Source: Anaerolineaceae bacterium UBA5211 (lineage in GTDB: Bacteria > Chloroflexota > Anaerolineae > Anaerolineales > Anaerolineaceae). Taken from it: a stretch of 64,000 bases of DNA. Location of the stretch: the NCBI GenBank assembly GCA_002412595.1, contig DHVJ01000052.1:1-64000 (forward strand). Reading direction: 5' to 3'. Below, piece by piece: positions 8,393-16,444 of the stretch. How positions within the stretch are numbered: position 1 is the first letter of the stretch; every line of letters starts with the position of its first letter. The notes under the pieces are model-generated. The model had not been told where the DNA came from. It searched no databases and saw nothing but the letters and a program-made list of their open reading frames with translations. The position numbers were made by a program, and so were the translations under genes.

Positions 8393-9123
8393 GCGTGCCG
8401 GAACCTCCTCAATACGAATTTGATCAGTGCTTCAGACAGCAGCCCCAACAGCACGGCGCCCAGGGTCAGCGCCCACACCGCGGGAATGTCCACGTTCATG
8501 CGCGCGGTCAGGATGGCTTCGCCCAGGCCGTCCCCGCCGCACAGGTATTCAGATACCAGCGTTACCTTCCAAGCCTGCCCGATGCTGACGTCCAGGATGG
8601 CAGCAATGAAGGGCAGCAGCGAACCCAGGTGGATCTCGCGCACCACTTTCTTCCACGGCACCTGGTATAGTTTTGCCATTTCCAGCAGGTCTTTATCAAG
8701 ATCGTGCACACCGGCTACGGTGGTCAAGACGGCTACGGGGAAAAGTGACAGGAAGGAGATGAAAACCGGGCCGCGCCAGCCGATGCCCCAGGTGAATATC
8801 ACCAGCGACAGCCAGGAAATAACCGGTACCGCCTGGACCACCATGATGAGTGGGCGCAGCAGGTTGTAAGCGCCGTCAGAAAGGCCCAGCAGCAGCCCCA
8901 GGGGTAATCCCAGCAGGATGGCCAAAGCCAACGCCAGTAGTACCTTCCAGGCAGTCTGCCCCGCAGCCAGCAGCATATCCGGCGAGGTAAAGTTATGAAA
9001 TAAGAGACTGAGTGTTTCTGACGGAGCAGGCACCAGGATGCTTTTATTTAGCCTCAGCGCAGCCAGCTGCCAGAGCAGGACCAGAATCCCAATGCCCGCC
9101 AGGGTCCGCCAGAAGTTTTTCAT
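8377..9123 (-). CDS. ABC transporter permease, nitrate/sulfonate/taurine type
   Basis: This 248-residue membrane protein has about six predicted spans and the BPD_transp_1 cytoplasmic loop (EMAKLYQVPWKKVVREIHLGSLLPF), which docks to the ATPase. The N-terminal LVLLWQLAALRLNKSILVPAPSETL is characteristic of SsuC/TauC proteins. Its ATG shares one base with the stop of the SBP gene, and its end overlaps the ATPase start, which indicates translational coupling. Confidence 0.9.
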   Translation of the reverse strand: MKNFWRTLAGIGILVLLWQLAALRLNKSILVPAPSETLSLLFHNFTSPDMLLAAGQTAWKVLLALALAILLGLPLGLLLGLSDGAYNLLRPLIMVVQAVPVISWLSLVIFTWGIGWRGPVFISFLSLFPVAVLTTVAGVHDLDKDLLEMAKLYQVPWKKVVREIHLGSLLPFIAAILDVSIGQAWKVTLVSEYLCGGDGLGEAILTARMNVDIPAVWALTLGAVLLGLLSEALIKFVLRRFRHAWKRS

Positions 9124-10103
9124 TAGCGCGCGAAGAAATCATCCCCCGGGATTTGTTTGATGCCTTCCGGATAGGTGGCCTGCATGGTTTGCAGAAAATT
9201 GAGCACGTCTGCTTTCACGTTGGAAGCCGGGACGTATTCGAATTTGATGCGTTCCATGGCGCTCTGCAGGATGGTTTCCGGCAGAGGCAGCACTTCCGCG
9301 CTGGCATGAATGGCTTCCGTCGGATTGCCGTTGCCCCAGGTAGTGGAAGCACTCATGGCCTCAGCCACCGCATCCACGACTTCCGGGTGCGCATCCAGAA
9401 AAGCACGTTTGACGAACAGTCCGGCAATCGGGATGCCATTCTGCGCACCGCTAATTTGAGACCAGTAATCTTGGTAATCCAGCACGATAGAACCCTTCCC
9501 GCCAGCTAACGCCTGGGTAACGAATGGTTCCGGCAGAGCAGCATAATCAACCTTGCCTTCCTGGAACAATGCCACGATCTCCGCGCCGGGCGCGTAGGCG
9601 AATTTGACTTGCTCGTCAGGGGTAATGCCGGCTTCAGACAGGCCATAGCGTGTCAACACGTCCACGGTCTGACCCTTGGATTCGGGTGTATAAACGGTTT
9701 TTCCGACCAGTGAGTCCCACCCGTCAAAGGCCTGGCCGTCCGCGGCAATCAAATAAAATACTTTCCATTCATGGACGCCCAGCAGCGCTAGATCCAGCCC
9801 GGCCGCGTTCATGTTGACTGCGGTGGTGATGGGCAGCACGGCAAACTGGGCGCTTTCGTTGGAGAGCAGGCCGATGGCTTCGTCGCCAGTCTTCCAGTAT
9901 TGGACATTTACAGGAACGCTGCTATCAACCGCACCGCTGGTCAGGCCGGCCACTGGAATAACCAATGGCCCGACCGGATTGATTAAAGTGACTGCTTCAA
10001 TGGTTAAGGGTTCCGTTTCTGATACAGCGGTTGCACAACTTGTAAGAAGGGTGAGTAAGATTAATGCAAGCGGAATGACATTCCGATAATGATGGTTGAA
10101 CAT
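9123..10103 (-). CDS. ABC transporter substrate-binding lipoprotein (NMT1/SsuA-like)
   Basis: The 326-residue precursor has a signal peptide with lipobox LTSC (Cys 23), so it should be anchored outside the membrane. The rest fits the periplasmic-binding type II fold used by SsuA, TauA, ThiY and RibY: GKTVYTPESKGQTVDVLTRYG and later DYAALPEPFVTQAL are the typical two-lobe elements. It is the first gene of the importer operon and is preceded by an unusual leader at 10129-10212. The ligand is not identifiable from sequence alone. Confidence 0.88.
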   Translation of the reverse strand: MFNHHYRNVIPLALILLTLLTSCATAVSETEPLTIEAVTLINPVGPLVIPVAGLTSGAVDSSVPVNVQYWKTGDEAIGLLSNESAQFAVLPITTAVNMNAAGLDLALLGVHEWKVFYLIAADGQAFDGWDSLVGKTVYTPESKGQTVDVLTRYGLSEAGITPDEQVKFAYAPGAEIVALFQEGKVDYAALPEPFVTQALAGGKGSIVLDYQDYWSQISGAQNGIPIAGLFVKRAFLDAHPEVVDAVAEAMSASTTWGNGNPTEAIHASAEVLPLPETILQSAMERIKFEYVPASNVKADVLNFLQTMQATYPEGIKQIPGDDFFAR

Positions 10104-10128
10104 TTCAAAATCCTTTAAAAAAGTTTGT

Positions 10129-10212
10129 TTATTTGCCGCGCGCGGTGAAAGTCGTGTGCAGCAGGTTGTGGCTCAGGTGGCCGCAAGGACCAGCTGTAAG
10201 GAAATCATTGTA
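10129..10212 (-). other. GC-rich, codon-structured leader of the ABC importer operon
   Basis: Read on the minus strand, the region between a likely TATAAT (10220-10225) and the SBP gene is far richer in GC than its surroundings. In one frame it encodes a 20-residue tail GPCGHLSHNLLHTTFTARGK followed by TAA at 10131-10129, 25 bases before the SBP ATG. That frame stays open upstream for about 20 more codons but has no ATG, GTG or TTG. A short ATG frame at 10208 in another phase gives MISLQLVLAAT and stops. The RNA can form a small hairpin (UGGUC/GGCCA around 10180), and the DNA contains the palindrome CCGCGCGCGG at 10136-10145. It may be a regulatory leader, an attenuator peptide or a gene remnant. 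Confidence 0.4.
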
Positions 10213-10219
10213 GAGCTGT

Positions 10220-10225
10220 ATTATA
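10220..10225 (-). promoter_or_regulatory. Probable -10 box for the ABC importer operon
   Basis: A perfect TATAAT lies on the minus strand about 115 bases before the SBP start codon. No good -35 hexamer lies 16-18 bases upstream of it, so an activator may be involved. Initiation here would make a leader of about 110 nucleotides that includes the GC-rich element. Confidence 0.4.
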
Positions 10226-10304
10226 GCCGGATTCTTTGTTGCTTTCCGATGGTGTTATTCTACTAGGTTGGAAGGTAGATAAATTGACTACAAGATTAAA
10301 AAGA

Positions 10305-10328
10305 AAAATCCGGATTTCTCCGGATTTT
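10305..10328 (-). terminator. Intrinsic terminator of tRNA-Asp
   Basis: A perfect 10-bp stem AAAATCCGGA / TCCGGATTTT with a four-base loop is followed on the minus strand by TTCTTTTTAAT. It lies directly after the tRNA 3' end. Confidence 0.75.
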
Positions 10329-10331
10329 AGG

Positions 10332-10405
10332 CGGGAGCGACGGGATTCGAACCCGCGGTCTCGGCCTTGACAGGGCCGCATGTTAAACCACTACACCACG
10401 CCCCC
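10332..10405 (-). tRNA. tRNA-Asp (anticodon GTC)
   Basis: A 74-nucleotide cloverleaf is visible. The acceptor stem GGGGGCG pairs with CGCTCCC with one G-T pair, the anticodon loop is CTGTCAA with anticodon GTC, and the T-arm contains GGTTCGAATCC. The discriminator base is G, as expected for tRNA-Asp. The CCA end is not fully encoded. It has its own promoter and terminator. Confidence 0.96.
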
Positions 10406-10417
10406 GTGGGAGATGAC

Positions 10418-10446
10418 AGTTTAACATGACTTAGAGGCTACGTCAA
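10418..10446 (-). promoter_or_regulatory. Promoter of tRNA-Asp
   Basis: TTGACG at 10446-10441, a 17-base spacer and TAAACT at 10423-10418 lie just before the tRNA 5' end at 10405 on the same strand. Spacing and position are those of a sigma-70 promoter. Confidence 0.65.
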
Positions 10447-10529
10447 GACAAAAATAGAAAAACAAGAAAATTGATCTTTTTATTGATTCGGAAATAATTA
10501 AGGATTGCTATTTTTAATCGAGGCATATA

Positions 10530-10562
10530 AAAAGCATCCCGTTGATTCAACGAGATGCTTTT
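10530..10562 (-). terminator. Intrinsic terminator downstream of ndk
   Basis: The arms AAAAGCATC / GATGCTTTT extend through GTTG / CAAC with a four-base loop. They lie 28 bases after the ndk stop, followed on the minus strand by TTTTTAT. Confidence 0.7.
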
Positions 10563-10590
10563 GTTAGTGCAAAAGGAATCAGGAATAAGA

Positions 10591-11055
10591 TTAATTTAAT
10601 CCGGTGATCCAATTTTCATGATCCCGTTCCCAGGGATAGATATCTTTATCATTAAACCAAAGCTTGATTTCGGATTCAGCAGATTCAACGGAATCAGATG
10701 CGTGCACCAGGTTGCGGCTCGTCAAAATGGATAAATCATGGCGTATGGTGCCGGGGGCCGCTTCCAATGGGTTGGTGGTGCCTACGGTTTGGCGCACCGC
10801 TTTGATGGCATCGGAACCTTCCCAAACCATGGCCACCAGCGGAGCAGAGGTGATGTATTTCACCAGGCCGTTAAAAAAGGGTTTGCCTTTGTGTGCGGCA
10901 TAATGGGTTTCCGCAAACTCTTGGCTGATATGGCGAAATTCCATGGCAACCAGTTTTAAACCGCGATTTTCCAATCTGCTGATGATTTCTCCGACCAGTC
11001 CGCGGTGGACTCCATCCGGTTTGACAAGAACCAGAGTACGTTGACAATTGATCAT
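10591..11055 (-). CDS. ndk: Nucleoside diphosphate kinase
   Basis: This 154-residue enzyme transfers the gamma-phosphate of ATP to other NDPs through a phosphohistidine. The catalytic His is in NLVHASDSVESAE, which matches the NxxHGSDS signature except for Ala in place of Gly. The N-terminal RTLVLVKPDGVHRGLVGEI and the RQTVGTTNPLEAAPGTIR segment are canonical. Length is normal for bacterial Ndk. It follows the TPR gene by 10 bases on the same strand and probably shares its transcript. Confidence 0.96.
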   Translation of the reverse strand: MINCQRTLVLVKPDGVHRGLVGEIISRLENRGLKLVAMEFRHISQEFAETHYAAHKGKPFFNGLVKYITSAPLVAMVWEGSDAIKAVRQTVGTTNPLEAAPGTIRHDLSILTSRNLVHASDSVESAESEIKLWFNDKDIYPWERDHENWITGLN

Positions 11056-11065
11056 GATCTACCTT

Positions 11066-12664
11066 TCAAAGTGAAATTTGTTTTTGAGCGCGGATGAAAA
11101 CATCCAGGGCTTGCTCTTTCATATCCAGGCGTTGGTAAATATTCCCCAATGTCAGCCAAAGATTGGCGTTCTCCGGGTTTGTTTTACTAGCCGTTTCCAA
11201 CAAATCTTTGATTTGTGAGAGATGGGTATCATCGCCGAGCAGTTCCTGAATTTTTTTAAGCGCAAATTGGATGTTTTCCCCTTGAAGCGCTTTTCTGGCT
11301 TGCTCCAGTTTTTCATCCGATGTTTCTTCACGATTAATTCGGATTTGCTGTGTGTCCTGCAGGGAAGGTTTGGGAGTATCTTCTGCGGCAGCGGCGGGTT
11401 GGTCCTGGACCCATTGGGACGAAGCAGCGTTCTCGGTAATTTCATTTGGAATTTCTACCGGCACATCGTGGTCAATGATGCCGCTTTCTTCCTGGATATC
11501 CTGGATATCCGGCAGGTTGATATCTTCCTGTACCGACGGATCCATGGGTATGCTGATGAAATTGTCTTCGCTTTCTGCTTGATTCAGCTGGCTTTCCTCC
11601 AATACCCAATCGGGTACTAGCTCAGGAGATTCCTGTGCGGCACTGCGCTTTTGCAGCCTTTCAATAAAAGCTTGACGACGGTTAGCGGAAGGATCTGGCT
11701 GGTCAACCTCACTGCTTTCCAGCGAAAGAGCAACCTCAGCAATAGTGCTGTCATCCTGCATAGCTTCATCCAGAATGCTGGTCCAATTTAATTCACCGGC
11801 TGGGGTTGCCTGCGGCTCTGACTCGCTGTTGGGGATAACACTCCAAGTATTGGTCAGGAATTCCTGCCAATCAAAAGCATCTGCTGCACTCGTCTGGGTC
11901 AACTCATTTTCAACCTGGACGGCAATATCCGGGATATCCGCGACATCCCGGGTGGTTGGCAGCATGTATTGGTAATAAGGATTGAGCTCAATCAGACGAG
12001 CACGATAGTGGTTTTCGGTCTCGTTCTGGTTGAGTTCAAAGAAGGCTTTATCTAAAATTTCATTTGCCAGCCAGCAATACGGCAGACGGCTGATGACATC
12101 CACACAGGTTTCCACTGCGTCGATATTCTTTCCGGATTTCCATAGCATATCTGCCAAGGCCAGTTTGTAATCAATACTGCCCGGCTTTTCGTGCAAGCCT
12201 AGCCGTATTTCTGCAATGGCTTGCTCAAACAAATCCGAGCGGGTGTACATTTTGATCAGTGCGCCGCGCGTTAAGCGGATACGACTGGGTTCCACATGGT
12301 CGCGTTTGTTATACAACCGCTTCAGTTCATCCTGAAGTGATTCATTTGCCGGCTGCAATTCAAAGGCGCACTGCATATATTGGATGGCCTGATCCATACG
12401 GTTATTTTGTTCGTTGATAAAGCTCAGGCCGACGTTTGCTACAAAATCATCCGGGAAAACCGACAGGATGATATTAAATACCTTTTCAGCGTTGGCGAAA
12501 TCTTGCTTCTCCAGGAAGACTTTTCCAACTTTCCGATAAGTCTCAATCTCTTTTGGGAAAACCCGTACGATGTTCTCGCAATGAGATAAAGCATCATCAA
12601 TATGGTGATTTTCAATCAGCCTTTCAATGTTTCGATGGTATTCTCTCAGTGCGATATTGCTCAT
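11066..12664 (-). CDS. Tetratricopeptide-repeat protein with acidic linker
   Basis: This 532-residue soluble protein has TPR-like helical pairs over about residues 10-240 (for example FANAEKVFNIILSVFPDDFV) and again at the C-terminus from about 450 (TNPENANLWLTLGNIYQRLD). The 200 residues between are low-complexity and rich in Glu, Gln, Asp and Pro, and are likely disordered. There is no signal peptide. TPR arrays are protein-binding scaffolds and the partner is unknown. It lies between the sigma factor gene (21 bases upstream) and ndk, suggesting one transcription unit. Confidence 0.75.
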   Translation of the reverse strand: MSNIALREYHRNIERLIENHHIDDALSHCENIVRVFPKEIETYRKVGKVFLEKQDFANAEKVFNIILSVFPDDFVANVGLSFINEQNNRMDQAIQYMQCAFELQPANESLQDELKRLYNKRDHVEPSRIRLTRGALIKMYTRSDLFEQAIAEIRLGLHEKPGSIDYKLALADMLWKSGKNIDAVETCVDVISRLPYCWLANEILDKAFFELNQNETENHYRARLIELNPYYQYMLPTTRDVADIPDIAVQVENELTQTSAADAFDWQEFLTNTWSVIPNSESEPQATPAGELNWTSILDEAMQDDSTIAEVALSLESSEVDQPDPSANRRQAFIERLQKRSAAQESPELVPDWVLEESQLNQAESEDNFISIPMDPSVQEDINLPDIQDIQEESGIIDHDVPVEIPNEITENAASSQWVQDQPAAAAEDTPKPSLQDTQQIRINREETSDEKLEQARKALQGENIQFALKKIQELLGDDTHLSQIKDLLETASKTNPENANLWLTLGNIYQRLDMKEQALDVFIRAQKQISL

Positions 12665-12685
12665 AGATAGATCCAGTCCCTCTGA

Positions 12686-13906
12686 TTAATCTCCCAAATA
12701 ATCCCGTAATTTTCTGCGAATAGTTGGGTGGCGCAGCCGGCTGAGTGCCTGTGCTTCTATTTGACGCACGCGCTCACGAGTCACGCCCATTTTACGCCCC
12801 ACTTCTTCCAGTGTGTATGCCTGACCGTCCAGCAGCCCGTAACGCAGCTGCAGGATCCGGACTTCGCGCGGCGGCAATGTATCCATCACTTCTTCCAGAT
12901 GTTCGCGCAGTAAATTATAGGTAGCGGTGACATCTGGCGCGGGAATTTCGTTATCTTCAATGAAATCGCCCAGAACGGAGTCATCCTCGTTGTCTGTTGG
13001 GGTTTCCAGCGATAATGGGCGCCGGGAAACCTTGATCATGTTCTCGACCTTCTTCGGGATAACATCTAGTGCTTCAGCCAATTCTTCGATCGAGGGATCG
13101 CGCCCTAATTTTTGGGTTAATTGGTGCTGAGTACGCAGTAGTTTATTGATCTGGTCGCCCATGTGGACGGGTACGCGGATAGTGCGTCCCTGATCGGCAA
13201 TTGCGCGGGTAACAGCCTGTCGAATCCACCAGGTGGCGTAGGTGCTGAATTTATGGCCGCGGCGGTAGTCAAACTTCTTAGTCGCGCGGATCAATCCGAT
13301 ATTGCCTTCCTGGATCAGATCCAAAAAAGGTACGCCGCGCCCCATATATTTTTTGGCAACGCTGATGACCAGACGGGAGTTAGCGGTGATCAAGTGTTCA
13401 CGCGCTGCCCAACCATCTTCAATTAGCAAGCGTAATTCCTCTTTGCGTTTACTGGTTACCTTACCGCGGGCGAGTTCTTCGCGTGCCATACGGCCGCGTT
13501 CAATTCGCTGAGCCAGCTCGACTTCTTCTTCAGCGGTCAGCAGGGGAACCCGGCTGACTTCTTTTAGATATAAACCAATGGTGTCGTCGGTGTCTATGTG
13601 TTTTAAATCATCAACAGTCGTATCATGACTATCGTCAACAATTTCCTTGATTTCATCTTTGCCCAACTCGTCTTCGGTTGGATTGGCTGCCAGATCATCA
13701 TCGTCGATGTACTGGATACCGGCGGCCATTAACGCCGCAAATGCTTCTTCCAATTGCGATACATCTTGCTCAGCATCCGGAAAGAAATGCAGTATGTCAT
13801 CAATTGTTACATAAGATTTTTGATGCCCGAGTTCAATTAGGCGGGAAATCGCTGAGAATTCAAGATTTTCATCATCTTCTAGCACTTCAAGCTTTTTTGT
13901 GTTCAT
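12686..13906 (-). CDS. rpoD: RNA polymerase primary sigma factor
   Basis: This 406-residue sigma-70 protein has an acidic region 1.1-like N-terminus, region 1.2 around DTIGLYLKEVSRVPLLTAEEE, and region 2 with DLIQEGNIGLIRATKKFDY and KFSTYATWWIRQAV (core binding and -10 recognition). Region 3 follows RTIRVPVHM, and region 4.2 (TLEEVGRKMGVTRERVRQIE) reads the -35 element. The motif conservation indicates the housekeeping (group 1) factor. Its length is intermediate, as in Gram-positive SigA, without the long non-conserved insert of proteobacterial RpoD. A TTGATT-N17-TATTCT promoter candidate lies 70 bases upstream. Confidence 0.93.
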   Translation of the reverse strand: MNTKKLEVLEDDENLEFSAISRLIELGHQKSYVTIDDILHFFPDAEQDVSQLEEAFAALMAAGIQYIDDDDLAANPTEDELGKDEIKEIVDDSHDTTVDDLKHIDTDDTIGLYLKEVSRVPLLTAEEEVELAQRIERGRMAREELARGKVTSKRKEELRLLIEDGWAAREHLITANSRLVISVAKKYMGRGVPFLDLIQEGNIGLIRATKKFDYRRGHKFSTYATWWIRQAVTRAIADQGRTIRVPVHMGDQINKLLRTQHQLTQKLGRDPSIEELAEALDVIPKKVENMIKVSRRPLSLETPTDNEDDSVLGDFIEDNEIPAPDVTATYNLLREHLEEVMDTLPPREVRILQLRYGLLDGQAYTLEEVGRKMGVTRERVRQIEAQALSRLRHPTIRRKLRDYLGD

Positions 13907-13975
13907 TATTAATAGTAAATTACCTCACAGATAGGTTTATGCAGCTTAATAGTATCCGTGATTATTCCCTTTATC

Positions 13976-14004
13976 AGAATACTATTTTTCAAGGTAAAAA
14001 TCAA
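13976..14004 (-). promoter_or_regulatory. Candidate promoter of rpoD
   Basis: On the minus strand TTGATT (14004-13999), a 17-base spacer and TATTCT (13981-13976) lie 70 bases before the rpoD start. The rest of the 223-base gap is AT-rich with no other evident signal. Confidence 0.4.
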
Positions 14005-14129
14005 TGATATTAAATATCAGTAATATGTAAGATTTTTTGGAACAAGCCCTGCTGCACAATAATGTACTATACAGACTTAATTAATAAAAGTCAACTATTT
14101 GCTGATTATTAATCAAAAATTTACATAGA

Positions 14130-14816
14130 TCAGAAATAATCATGGTAAAACCGCTTGAAATAGGGTGGTTCAGGGGCGAAAAATTGCATGGATTTGTGAT
14201 CAAGAGGATGTTGTACTTTCAAAGAATAGGCGTGCAGATACATATGACCAAACGAAAATGGATATTCGAAGCTGTGTTTGCGATCAATTTGGCCCGCTCG
14301 CCAATACAGGCGATCCCCAACCACTGGAATTCCACAGGAAGCCAGATGGGCGCGGATTTGATGGGTTAAGCCGGTTTTCGGAAAGATATCCAGAAAACAG
14401 TATTGTTCGTTTTTATGCTGCAAAATGACATGGGTTTGGGCGGGTTTGCCTCGTGCTTGATCTGCAATTGTGCGGTGATGGCGATCACCATCCACATGCA
14501 GCGGAATCTGGATGACTTTTTCATTCCAAATTGGATAACCATGAGCAATAGCCCGGTAATTTTTCGAAATAATGTGCCGATTGAATTGGCCATTCAGGTT
14601 GCGGTGGGCATCTTCGTTTTTTGCGAACAGAATTACGCCGCTGGTCAGTTTATCTAAGCGATGGACAACCCAAATGCGGCCAAATTCCTGCGCCAGGGCA
14701 TATTTGAGACAGGGCAGTGTGGGCGAATAACCATCCGGAATACTTAACCAACCGGCAGGTTTGTTCAGCACAATGATGTCTTTATCTTCAAAAAGAACGA
14801 AATCTTTAATATTCAT
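14130..14816 (-). CDS. RluA-family pseudouridine synthase
   Basis: This 228-residue protein has the RluA/RsuA-fold core with the catalytic Asp in HRLDKLTSGV. It opens with LFEDKDIIVLNKPAGW and lacks an S4 RNA-binding domain, as RluA, TruC and RluE-like proteins may. The segment FPKTGLTHQIRAHLASCGIPVVGD is the family's second landmark. The target uridine (23S rRNA or tRNA) cannot be assigned. It is divergent from the monooxygenase-like gene at 14875, with 58 bases between them. Confidence 0.88.
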   Translation of the reverse strand: MNIKDFVLFEDKDIIVLNKPAGWLSIPDGYSPTLPCLKYALAQEFGRIWVVHRLDKLTSGVILFAKNEDAHRNLNGQFNRHIISKNYRAIAHGYPIWNEKVIQIPLHVDGDRHHRTIADQARGKPAQTHVILQHKNEQYCFLDIFPKTGLTHQIRAHLASCGIPVVGDRLYWRAGQIDRKHSFEYPFSFGHMYLHAYSLKVQHPLDHKSMQFFAPEPPYFKRFYHDYF

Positions 14817-14874
14817 AGGGTTTCGTGATTTAATTTGATATTATAGTTTAATAAAATTAAGCCAGGAGGAAGTT

Positions 14875-15183
14875 ATGTATATCGTCCAGGTCCATATTAC
14901 GGTGGATGAAGATGCCGTTCAGGCTTTTCGAATTGCCACTATTGAGAACGCGAAGAACAGTGTGCAAGAACCAGGTGTAGCCAGGTTTGATGTTATCCAA
15001 CAAAAAGATGATCCCACTCGCTTTGTCTTGATTGAAGTATATAAAGATGAAGAAGCAGCTGTGGAACATAAGAAAACCGAGCATTATCACAAATGGCGCG
15101 ATTTTGTTGAGGATATGATGGCCGACGCGCGTTACAGTATTAAATATCACAACATTTACCCCTCGGATGATGGGGATTGGTAG
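14875..15183 (+). CDS. Antibiotic-biosynthesis-monooxygenase (ABM) domain protein
   Basis: This 102-residue protein is a single dimeric ferredoxin-like ABM domain. It begins IVQVHITVDEDAVQAF and contains the diagnostic EPGVARFDVIQQKDDPTRFVL and YKDEEAAVEHKKTEHYHKW. Members include LsrG and YgiN-type quinol monooxygenases, but many only sequester or isomerise small molecules, so the function is open. GGAGGAAG precedes the ATG at good spacing. The alcohol dehydrogenase gene follows 33 bases later and the pair may act on a common carbonyl compound. Confidence 0.85.
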   Translation: MYIVQVHITVDEDAVQAFRIATIENAKNSVQEPGVARFDVIQQKDDPTRFVLIEVYKDEEAAVEHKKTEHYHKWRDFVEDMMADARYSIKYHNIYPSDDGDW

Positions 15184-15216
15184 AAGTGCTTTATAACACT
15201 AAACAGGAGCACATAG

Positions 15217-16371
15217 ATGCAAATTGACTTTGCCACAGCCGGCCGGATCATTTTCGGAGCGGGATGTATTAAGGATTTAGCGCAAATTGCCAATGGATTG
15301 GGCAAAAAAGCTTTCCTGGTTCATTCCAAATCACAGCCAGCTGCACAGAAATTACCCAATCTATTGAAATCAGCCGGAATTGATTGTGTGGATCAGGCCG
15401 TCCAGGGGGAACCGAATACAGCCAGTATTCAGGCGGCAGTGGAAAAAGCACGTAATGAGAAGTGCGATTTTGTTATCGGTATGGGCGGCGGTTCGGTCAT
15501 CGACACAGGTAAAGCTGTTGCGGCCATGCTGGCCAATAGTGGTGATTTGATGGATTATTTGGAAGTTGTCGGACTGGGTCATAAACTTGAAAATCCCTCA
15601 AAACCATATATCGCCATCCCAACCACTGCCGGTACAGGCAGCGAGGTAACCCGCAACGCGGTCATTGCCGTTCCCGAAAAGCGCGTCAAGGTCAGTATGC
15701 GCAGCCCGTATATGCTGCCGCACGTGGCTTTGATAGACCCCGAGCTGACCTACACAGTGCCGCCGGCTGTCACGGCCGCTACCGGTATGGACGCATTTAT
15801 CCAGGTGATTGAACCTTACGTTTCCAATGCCGCCAACCTTATGGTGGACATGTTCTGCCGCGATGCTATTCCGCTGGCTGCGCAAAGTCTGCCTGCGGCT
15901 TTCGCGGATGGCGCCAATCAGGAAGCCCGTAATGCCATGGCTTGGGTCAGCCTGATGGGCGGGCTATCGCTGGCCAATGCCAAACTGGGCGCAGCCCATG
16001 GTTTTGCCGGCCCTATCGGCGGCATGTTCCCGGCATCGCACGGTGCGATTTGCGCGGCGGTTATCGCGGGCGTGATGCAGGTCAATATTCAAGCACTGCG
16101 GATGCGCGATGCAGAATCTCGTTATTTGCAGCGCTATGCTGAAATCGCCCGTTGGGTTACCGGAAATCCGCACGCAGAGCCGGAAGATGGCGCGGAATGG
16201 ATGCGTTCTCTCTGCCGTCAACTGCAAATTCCCAGCTTGAGCGATTTTAGCATCCAACCTTCTGACTTTGGATCGATTGTAGAGAAATCGCAGCAGTCCA
16301 GCAGTATGAAAGGTAATCCGATTAGCCTGGAACGAGCTGAATTACTAGAAATATTGACAATATCCTTATAA
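15217..16371 (+). CDS. Iron-containing alcohol dehydrogenase family protein
   Basis: This 384-residue group III dehydrogenase has an N-terminal NAD-binding domain with GMGGGSVIDTGK, then TAGTGSEVT and the metal site. Against FucO-type enzymes the Asp ligand is kept (TGMDAF), the first His ligand is Gln (DAFIQ), the second His is kept (GAAHGFAGP), a further conserved His is Gly (FAGP for xAHP), and the last His ligand is kept (ASHGAIC). I recall a subfamily with this LIEPYVS/FAGPxGG pattern, so the enzyme is probably active, but metal use may differ. The substrate is unknown. Confidence 0.88.
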   Translation: MQIDFATAGRIIFGAGCIKDLAQIANGLGKKAFLVHSKSQPAAQKLPNLLKSAGIDCVDQAVQGEPNTASIQAAVEKARNEKCDFVIGMGGGSVIDTGKAVAAMLANSGDLMDYLEVVGLGHKLENPSKPYIAIPTTAGTGSEVTRNAVIAVPEKRVKVSMRSPYMLPHVALIDPELTYTVPPAVTAATGMDAFIQVIEPYVSNAANLMVDMFCRDAIPLAAQSLPAAFADGANQEARNAMAWVSLMGGLSLANAKLGAAHGFAGPIGGMFPASHGAICAAVIAGVMQVNIQALRMRDAESRYLQRYAEIARWVTGNPHAEPEDGAEWMRSLCRQLQIPSLSDFSIQPSDFGSIVEKSQQSSSMKGNPISLERAELLEILTISL

Positions 16372-16387
16372 GTTTTACTTAAAAACA

Positions 16388-16413
16388 AAAAGAGCGGAAA
16401 TTTTCCGCTCTTT
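16388..16413. terminator. Bidirectional terminator between alcohol dehydrogenase and DegV genes
   Basis: A perfect inverted repeat AAAAGAGCGGAAA / TTTTCCGCTCTTTT lies between two convergent genes and can form a stem with a T-run on either strand. The same sequence recurs at 54016-54042. Confidence 0.8.
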
Positions 16414-16444
16414 TTCGTTGGAACGATTCCATTTACTTTTAAAG

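Noticed and set aside
10104..10230. TPP, cobalamin or molybdenum-cofactor riboswitch before the ABC importer
   Set aside because: None of the conserved boxes of these riboswitches could be found, so no such class is called.
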